Below, piece after piece: positions 58,802-64,000 of a DNA stretch of 64,000 nt. The DNA comes from Gynuella sp050296195 (lineage in GTDB: Bacteria > Pseudomonadota > Gammaproteobacteria > Pseudomonadales > Natronospirillaceae). The position numbers were made by a program, and so were the translations under genes. The DNA lies in assembly GCF_050296195.1 (NCBI RefSeq), contig NZ_JBNKRB010000057.1. The stretch is one strand, 5' to 3'. Numbering within the stretch: the first letter of the stretch is position 1; each line of letters opens with the position of its first letter. Below the pieces are notes generated by a model. That model saw only the letters and a list, made by a program, of their open reading frames with translations, searched no databases and was not told the origin of the DNA.

Positions 58802-61288
58802 TCACTGCGGCACATCAGCGAACAAACCCAATTCACCAAGATCAACGAAGCCAGTGTCGCCGTTATTCGCAGAAATATTAAGCCGGTAGTACTGGTAAGG
58901 GACCGGACTAGTGATTGTGTATATCTTCATTTCGAAACGCTCGGCAAACAGTTGATTACGTTGCGTGTCGAGAGTGGTCCAGGTGGAATTATTATTAGAT
59001 CCCTGAAGCTGCCAATCCTTCGGATCACGCGAAACCTTGTCGGAAGCGCTGATGAGGCTATAACGCCGCACAATCTCCTGCTGCCCGAGGTCATACTCCA
59101 GCCAGCCACTTACCCCCTGGTAAAACCACTCAGTCCCGGAGTTCTGGTCGAAAGCCCGGCTGGCATTAGTCTGGTTGTTGGCGCTGTCATTGGCAATGCC
59201 ATCAGTTGCAAGGTTGACTAGTTGACGAGCTGGTGTGGCACTATCTTCGGGAGAAAGGTCACTCGTACCGGCGGAGTTAGTCGCAGTAACGGTGTAGTAG
59301 TAGGTTGTACCATTCGTTACCGAAGTATCCATATAGCGACTGCCCTTGATGTTCGAGGCAATCGTTGAATAAGGGCCGCCGCTAGAGGTAGCACGATGGA
59401 CTGTGTAACTGACAGCTCCAAATGATGACTGCCAGCGCAGGGGAACCATACTGTCTCCCGGAGAGGCAATAACGACAGCAGGAGCTGTGGGACTAACACT
59501 CAGCGCTTCCCCATCACCCCCCGTTATTTGAACATGACTAAAAGTAGAATGATTCAAAGTACCATTGGCAACCGAGGAAACCACCAAACCGACGTAAATT
59601 GTGTCGGGCACGGGGGCATTAATGCGACCAACATCCGTAGCCGCCCAGTTTGTGCCGTCAGGCGAAATATAACCGGTAATAATATTTCCAATACGCTCAA
59701 GCTTTACCCAGTACGAGGAGTTGGAACTGGGGATATCCAACGCTTTGTTGCCGTAGTTGGTACCGCCATACACACTCAGATTCTGCATATTTTGTTCAAC
59801 CTGGCCTCTGTTGGAAACAGCCATCCAGGCGCGTGGTGCACCCTGCTCCAGACTGGTACGTATCATTACTCCCGCCTTGGCAGAAAGGCTGGTGTTCTCT
59901 ACTGACTCCACTTTCGCAATGATGGCACTGTTACCACTGATCGCCTTATAGACAAAGTGACAACTGTCATTTGCAGACCAGATCTCATTGCCACCTCCTT
60001 CCACATTCCATAAGCCTAATCCACTCTCGTAGTTGGCTTTGCCGGCAGGGACAGCTCCTCCGATATCAATACGACTGAATCCCGTTGTGATGGACGTGGT
60101 GGACGGAATGGAGAGCCCAGGTGCTGGTGTGGCCGTCGAGGAGTCAGCATCCTTGAAAAACATAAAGCTGTTACTGTCGACCGGCATCCACAGACGCCTT
60201 TGAGCAATGAAAGGAGCCTGCAGGCCTTTGCGAAGAACGTAGGCGTTATAAATCTGGTTTAACGGAATATTACCGCCACCGCCGCCACGCCAACCTCTGT
60301 TGGTGTTATCGGCGATGTAGTATGCATCGGTCGTTCCGAAAGGAAGAGCCGTCGTGGAGACAAGTTCATTGACTCTGGCGAAATATTCACCCGCTGACAA
60401 CAGGCGATTGTCAAAGTCGGAATAGATGTCGATCCCCTGACTCCAGAGCGCTTCAGCAAGCATGACTAGAGCCCGTAACTGGCCATGGGCGTGCCCTTGA
60501 TCACGCAGATAGTCTCCTAACATACCAATGTCGTTGGAGTTACGCAGTCCGATATGAGCCAGTGTCCGGGCCTGATAGACAACTTTGTTCAACATATCGA
60601 TATCGTCATTGAAAATTGCCATCAGTCCTAGCGAAACGAGCGCCAGTGCCCCCTTATTGGCAGCCCCGAACTGATGCTCGCCATAGGGATTTGAGGCCGG
60701 TATCAGGACTTCTTTGAAATATTTTTTAACGGTTGCGGTGTCAGTCTTCGTCCAGCCAGACCATGTACCACGCAAGATGTCAGCACCGCCCACCAACATA
60801 TACGCATAATCGCCCAGATCAAGCATTGATTCACGACCCGAAAACTCTGTCTGAGTGGTAGCCCAGGCAAGCAAAATATCGTGTGCCTTAATTGCATAGT
60901 CGTCATTCTGGGTGAAATACCACATCCGCGCGAGATTCCAGATTGCGACCACATCATTGCGCCAGGGCCATAGATTCTCATTGGGACTACGACTGACTTT
61001 CTCAAACGGTCCTCCCATAACGTAGGTGATCTGGGCCTTACCATCTTGCGCTAATAGACCGAAAGCTGATTTCCATGGCTCCCTGCCTTCATCAACATAC
61101 GCCTTGAGGGTCTCAAGATCAGTGAGTGTAAGTGGAGCCCCGGGGTGCATAAGGACTCTGGTATTAGAGATGGGAACTTCAGGAGCACCTGCTGCATCAA
61201 CAGTTGCCACCAATTTACCGTCACATCCCGAGATCAAGGCTGAGCCGAGTAACAGAAAAGCAACTATAATACTTGTCTGACCAAACAT
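58802..61288 (-). CDS. Multidomain lipoprotein, alginate-lyase-superfamily catalytic domain plus CBMs
   Basis: The 828-residue protein begins MFGQTSIIVAFLLLGSALIS with lipobox Cys22. Residues about 45-400 match the alginate-lyase-type toroid (ENLWPWRNDVVAIWNLARMW, SMLDLGDYAYMLVGGADIL, GQLRALVMLAEALWSQGID), a fold shared by PL5, PL38 and related lyases. The region that often carries the NNHG-type catalytic pair reads EHQFGAANKGALALVSLG instead. Residues about 425-600 form a concanavalin-like DUF1349 domain, 605-690 a fibronectin type III domain (VPLRWQSSFGAVSYTVHRAT) and 690-828 an F5/8 type C (CBM32-like) domain. It probably cleaves a uronic-acid polysaccharide at the cell surface. A longer opening to 61348 would precede the signal. 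Confidence 0.82.
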   Translation of the reverse strand: MFGQTSIIVAFLLLGSALISGCDGKLVATVDAAGAPEVPISNTRVLMHPGAPLTLTDLETLKAYVDEGREPWKSAFGLLAQDGKAQITYVMGGPFEKVSRSPNENLWPWRNDVVAIWNLARMWYFTQNDDYAIKAHDILLAWATTQTEFSGRESMLDLGDYAYMLVGGADILRGTWSGWTKTDTATVKKYFKEVLIPASNPYGEHQFGAANKGALALVSLGLMAIFNDDIDMLNKVVYQARTLAHIGLRNSNDIGMLGDYLRDQGHAHGQLRALVMLAEALWSQGIDIYSDFDNRLLSAGEYFARVNELVSTTALPFGTTDAYYIADNTNRGWRGGGGGNIPLNQIYNAYVLRKGLQAPFIAQRRLWMPVDSNSFMFFKDADSSTATPAPGLSIPSTTSITTGFSRIDIGGAVPAGKANYESGLGLWNVEGGGNEIWSANDSCHFVYKAISGNSAIIAKVESVENTSLSAKAGVMIRTSLEQGAPRAWMAVSNRGQVEQNMQNLSVYGGTNYGNKALDIPSSNSSYWVKLERIGNIITGYISPDGTNWAATDVGRINAPVPDTIYVGLVVSSVANGTLNHSTFSHVQITGGDGEALSVSPTAPAVVIASPGDSMVPLRWQSSFGAVSYTVHRATSSGGPYSTIASNIKGSRYMDTSVTNGTTYYYTVTATNSAGTSDLSPEDSATPARQLVNLATDGIANDSANNQTNASRAFDQNSGTEWFYQGVSGWLEYDLGQQEIVRRYSLISASDKVSRDPKDWQLQGSNNNSTWTTLDTQRNQLFAERFEMKIYTITSPVPYQYYRLNISANNGDTGFVDLGELGLFADVPQ

Positions 61289-61566
61289 GTCCGTTTTCTC
61301 ATCTAAAAACGAGACAATAGGAAGCACAACCTCTAGAGTCAAGACCACCTCGTCCTGAAAACCAGGACGAAATAACTTATCATGATTACAAACATCAAAA
61401 TACAGAAATCAGGGTCCAAATCAGCCCACTTTTTAAATCATCCTGGGCTGATGAACGGACTTTCTTTTCTTAGAGCCCTTATATTCCTAAGGAGTTTCTG
61501 GTTTCCAAGAAAAAACACCTTTATCAGAAAAACGACGACCTGTCTGAACTTATGGAAGCAGCGTTT

Positions 61567-62160
61567 TCAAATAATCAATAACACGCTGCCAGCAGTCACT
61601 GACGCCAAAGAATAATTGAAAATTTGCAACGCCCGGTGACTGGTCAGAAACTGTTTGATTTGAGTACCTAATAGTGCCCAGCAACTGCAACATATCAATG
61701 ACACCAATGCCAGACAGACCACTACGGTTACGAGACTGATTACAACTTCTTCGCCTTCAAGAGTAAACGCCGATATAGCAGTGACAGCCATAGTCCAGCC
61801 TTTGGGATTAACCAGTTGAAAAACAGCTCCTTGCCAGAAGGTCATGGGTTGTTCATTCTGACCATCTCCTACAATTCGACCTGACATTGCAATTTTCCAC
61901 GCCAAATAGAGAAGATAAACAGCCCCCACTATCTTCAGAGCACCGTGCAACATTGGAAACCGGACAAACAATGCACCAAGTCCCAATGCAACCGCAACAC
62001 ACAACAGCGAATATCCAAATATCACGCCGAGCAAATGCGGCACCGTGCGGCAAAAGCCAAAATTAACTCCACTCGCGGTTAACATCAAATTATTAGGACC
62101 GGGAGTAATGGTGACGGTAAATGCAAACAGCATAACCGACAACAGATAAGACAATTCCAT
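61567..62160 (-). CDS. LysE/RhtB-family amino-acid exporter
   Basis: The protein has 197 residues with six hydrophobic helices and the family signature TITPGPNNLMLTASGVNFGF. NPKGWTMAVTAISAF is also typical. Members export amino acids such as lysine, arginine, threonine or homoserine lactones by proton exchange; the substrate here is not clear. It overlaps the PhzF gene by one base, showing coupled expression, and is the last gene of the operon. The 218-base gap to the next gene holds no clear terminator. Confidence 0.93.
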   Translation of the reverse strand: MELSYLLSVMLFAFTVTITPGPNNLMLTASGVNFGFCRTVPHLLGVIFGYSLLCVAVALGLGALFVRFPMLHGALKIVGAVYLLYLAWKIAMSGRIVGDGQNEQPMTFWQGAVFQLVNPKGWTMAVTAISAFTLEGEEVVISLVTVVVCLALVSLICCSCWALLGTQIKQFLTSHRALQIFNYSLASVTAGSVLLII

Positions 62161-62951
62161 CAGTCCTGCTCCAAATGAATATTACCGGACAGATAAGTCA
62201 CTGCAGAGCCTGTCATCAATACCCGTCCGTGACGCAATTGACACAACAAATCGCCAGAACGTTTTGAAATTTGTCTGGCTGTCAGCTGTGTTTTATTTAA
62301 CCGCTGACTCCAATAGGGAATTAGCAGACAATGAGCTGATCCAGTCACAGGGTCTTCATTGATGCCACTGGCAGGATTGACAAAATACCTCGACACAAAA
62401 TCGACCCCGGACTGATCACCCGGAGCTGTCAGGATAATGCCATCCTGAATATCCAGACCTAAAAAACTGCCGCAGAAATCGGCGACCTGTCGCTCATTTT
62501 CAAGCACCACCATTATTTTCCGGTTTTCCAAGACCTCAATAGGATTGGCATGAATCATTTCCCGCAATGAAGGTGATAATTCAAACGATCGAAGCGTTTT
62601 TTCCGGGAAATCCAATTGATATTGAGATCCGGTTTTGCTGACAACCAGTTCACCACTTTTGGTCTGAAAACGCAGCTCCAGTTGCTGATAATTCAGCTCA
62701 TGCCACAGTACGTGAGCCGTTGCGAGCGTTGCGTGTCCACATAGTTCAATCTCATAACCCGGCGTAAACCAGCGAAGATGAAAGCCCTCATTCGAAGGCA
62801 CAAAAAAGGCGGTTTCTGACAAATTGTTTTCTGCTGCAATCTTCTGCATTTGCACATCAGACAACCAGGAATAAAGTGGTATTACCGCAGCAGGATTACC
62901 TTTAAACACCTGATCGGTAAATGCGTCCACTTGAAAAATCGGCAACTTCAT
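62160..62951 (-). CDS. PhzF-family isomerase/epimerase-like protein
   Basis: The 263-residue protein is a PhzF family member: FQVDAFTDQVFKGNPAAVIP at the N-terminus, ENNLSETAFFVPSNEGFHLR with the catalytic-position Glu in LSETAF, RWFTPGYEIELCGHATLATA and NEDPVTGSAHCLLIPYW. PhzF itself isomerises a phenazine intermediate, but stand-alone relatives, such as E. coli YddE, have no known substrate. There are no phenazine genes here. Grouping with AlaX and LysE suggests amino-acid damage control. It starts 3 bases after the AlaX gene. Confidence 0.93.
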   Translation of the reverse strand: MKLPIFQVDAFTDQVFKGNPAAVIPLYSWLSDVQMQKIAAENNLSETAFFVPSNEGFHLRWFTPGYEIELCGHATLATAHVLWHELNYQQLELRFQTKSGELVVSKTGSQYQLDFPEKTLRSFELSPSLREMIHANPIEVLENRKIMVVLENERQVADFCGSFLGLDIQDGIILTAPGDQSGVDFVSRYFVNPASGINEDPVTGSAHCLLIPYWSQRLNKTQLTARQISKRSGDLLCQLRHGRVLMTGSAVTYLSGNIHLEQD

Positions 62952-62954
62952 CTG

Positions 62955-63683
62955 TCAGTCCTCCAGCTCGATATTGAAACGCTTATTTTGTTTGCCTTTG
63001 CTCTTGATACCGGTAATTCTTACGCGACCAATTTCTTCTGTATTTGCAACGTGAGTTCCTCCACAGGGTTGATAATCAATACCTTCACCCACCCGGATCA
63101 TTCGTATGTCGCCAAAACCACGCGGCGGCTGAACACTCATGGTTCTGACCAGCTCAGGATTATCATCCAGCTGCTGTTCAGTGATGTACGAAATTGATAC
63201 GGGTAAAGCCGCCTCGACCAGCTCATTTAACTGACGGGTCAGTTGCTCCTTATCCCAATCAGATGTTTGAACATCAAATTCACATCGACTCTGCCGCTCG
63301 TTCACACCACCTCCGGTCACCGGAGCAGGTATGATTGAACACATTAAGTGCATGGAAGTATGCATACGCATCAAACGATGACGGCGCTCCCAGTCCAGCT
63401 CCAGCGTTACACAAGTGCCAGCGGCCAGTCCTGCTGTAGAGACATCATCGAGATAATGAATAATATGCTGTCTATTCGTACTGTAGCGGGTATTGCTGAT
63501 TTCAATACGTTTTCCATCCTCCAGCAGTAACCACCCCCGGTCACCGGGTTGGCCTCCCCCCTGAGGATAAAAAATAGTTTCTGCGGTAATCAGTTGCCAC
63601 TGACCTTCAGATGGTTCTATAGCCACAATTTTGGTTTTGAGCTGTTTCAGGTAAGCGTCTTCATAAAACATTCTGCGTGTCAT
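62955..63683 (-). CDS. Alanyl-tRNA editing protein AlaX (AlaX-M type)
   Basis: The 242-residue protein hydrolyses mischarged Ser-tRNA(Ala) or Gly-tRNA(Ala). It consists of the second AlaRS editing domain, with zinc ligands His108 and His112 in MHTSMHLM and Cys207 and His211 in QPCGGTHVANTEEIG. The N-terminal FYPQGGGQPGDRG places it in the group with a partial AlaRS-like extension. It is the first gene of an operon with PhzF and LysE and is divergent from the MocR-type gene. An in-frame Met at residue 5 is an alternative start. Confidence 0.94.
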   Translation of the reverse strand: MTRRMFYEDAYLKQLKTKIVAIEPSEGQWQLITAETIFYPQGGGQPGDRGWLLLEDGKRIEISNTRYSTNRQHIIHYLDDVSTAGLAAGTCVTLELDWERRHRLMRMHTSMHLMCSIIPAPVTGGGVNERQSRCEFDVQTSDWDKEQLTRQLNELVEAALPVSISYITEQQLDDNPELVRTMSVQPPRGFGDIRMIRVGEGIDYQPCGGTHVANTEEIGRVRITGIKSKGKQNKRFNIELED

Positions 63684-63705
63684 AGTGACCTACCACCCTT
63701 TAGAA

Positions 63706-63719
63706 TTGTATGCATACAA
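63706..63719. promoter_or_regulatory. 14-bp palindrome between AlaX and MocR-type genes
   Basis: TTGTATGCATACAA is exactly self-complementary and lies 22 bases upstream of the AlaX start. GntR-type winged helices often bind TTGTAT-type inverted repeats, and a regulator of that type is encoded divergently. Confidence 0.6.
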
Positions 63720-63728
63720 AATAAGAAA

Positions 63729-63757
63729 TTGACCATATTCAATCGGTACAATATTAT
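63729..63757 (+). promoter_or_regulatory. Probable promoter of the MocR-type gene
   Basis: TTGACC (63729-63734) and TATTAT (63752-63757) are separated by 17 bases, the ideal spacing. The palindrome at 63706-63719 lies just upstream of the -35 box. Confidence 0.6.
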
Positions 63758-63799
63758 CGTATTCAGCTAATCAATAGGGTCAACCTTTTTTTTGTCACC

Positions 63800-64000
63800 A
63801 TGACATTCAACATATCAACGCTAGAGGCCTTCGAAGGCCCAAAATATAAAGCTCTGGCGGACGCCATAGAACAGGCTATTCAGCGCGGAGAACTGCTGCC
63901 GGGTGAAAAATTACCCACTCATCGGTACCTGGCCGATCAGCTGAACGTAACTGTGGGCACGATCACCAGAGGGTATGCCGAGGCCGAGCGCCGACAACTG
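63800..64000 (+). CDS. MocR/GntR-type regulator, cut by the window end
   Basis: The 67 visible residues start MTFNISTLEAFEGPKYKALA and contain a GntR winged helix (IEQAIQRGELLPGEKLPTHR, LADQLNVTVGTITRGYAEAE). The YKALADAIEQAI lead-in and the TVGTITRGYAEAERR recognition helix are usual for MocR proteins, which continue with an aminotransferase-like PLP domain. That part lies beyond the window, so the MocR label is inferred. It is divergent from AlaX-PhzF-LysE and probably regulates them. Confidence 0.82.
   Translation, partial: MTFNISTLEAFEGPKYKALADAIEQAIQRGELLPGEKLPTHRYLADQLNVTVGTITRGYAEAERRQL

Noticed and set aside
60703..61044. 113-codon minus-strand frame inside the putative lyase gene
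   Set aside because: It is an alternate frame of a gene whose main frame carries clear domains.

Overview
The window looks like chromosomal DNA of a free-living, polysaccharide-degrading gammaproteobacterium. The grounds are E. coli-like RbsDACBKR, GlpD/GlpK and NudK sequences, secreted glycoside hydrolases carrying CBM2 and ricin-type lectin modules, AlaX/PhzF/LysE and ChrA genes, and roughly balanced base composition. A marine or rhizosphere Oceanospirillales-type genus (Saccharospirillum, Reinekea, Gynuella and relatives) is a reasonable guess from this gene style, but nothing in the window proves it. There are no rRNA or tRNA genes, no CRISPR array and no intact transposase.

Layout. Positions 1-1160 are the debris of an RHS locus, with a YD-repeat fragment and an intact small gene that may be an immunity gene. 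Positions 1161-7113 hold a complete ribose operon, rbsDACBKR, read on the minus strand behind a palindromic operator. Positions 7415-12714 carry glpK and glpD behind a tandem-decamer operator, then a GH13 alpha-glucosidase. Positions 12800-15180 hold a LysR regulator, a GrpB-like protein and a HEPN fragment. A GH27 alpha-galactosidase with a lectin domain and a secreted protein follow up to 18369.

Positions 19148-28637 form an oligosaccharide uptake and breakdown locus. A minus-strand operon encodes an unassigned 842-residue protein with an apparent toroid core, a GH105 hydrolase, an ABC ATPase, two permeases and a LacI repressor. The divergent plus-strand gene encodes the matching solute-binding protein, and the shared intergenic region holds two related palindromes. 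Positions 30378-38472 form a signalling island: REC-EAL, a lone REC, a solute-binding lipoprotein, a 1571-residue BvgS/EvgS-type hybrid kinase and an HPt protein, all on the minus strand. It lies next to a secreted GH5-CBM2 endoglucanase.

From 40847 to 52996 almost everything reads on the plus strand: an ArsR-type repressor with a large operator, an OmpR/kinase pair, then a six-gene membrane-lipid modification cluster (FAD oxidoreductase, DUF1365, cyclopropane-fatty-acid-synthase-like methyltransferase, chalcone-isomerase-like protein, DUF3833 lipoprotein, SDR). After it come a wrecked nudK, a phosphatase, ChrA and a lipoprotein. Positions 53606-58577 are poorly conserved accessory genes. Positions 58802-61288 encode a multidomain putative polysaccharide lyase. 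The right end is an AlaX-PhzF-LysE operon divergent from a MocR-type regulator cut by the window edge.

The most notable non-coding signal is a family of short transposon-like elements of 128-159 bp (16902, 49135, 56160). Two copies have clear terminal inverted repeats and 4-bp YTAR target duplications, and one of those interrupts the nudK remnant. The best candidates for undescribed biology are the 842-residue protein with its transporter, the solute-binding-lipoprotein/hybrid-kinase/EAL phosphorelay, and the lipid cluster.
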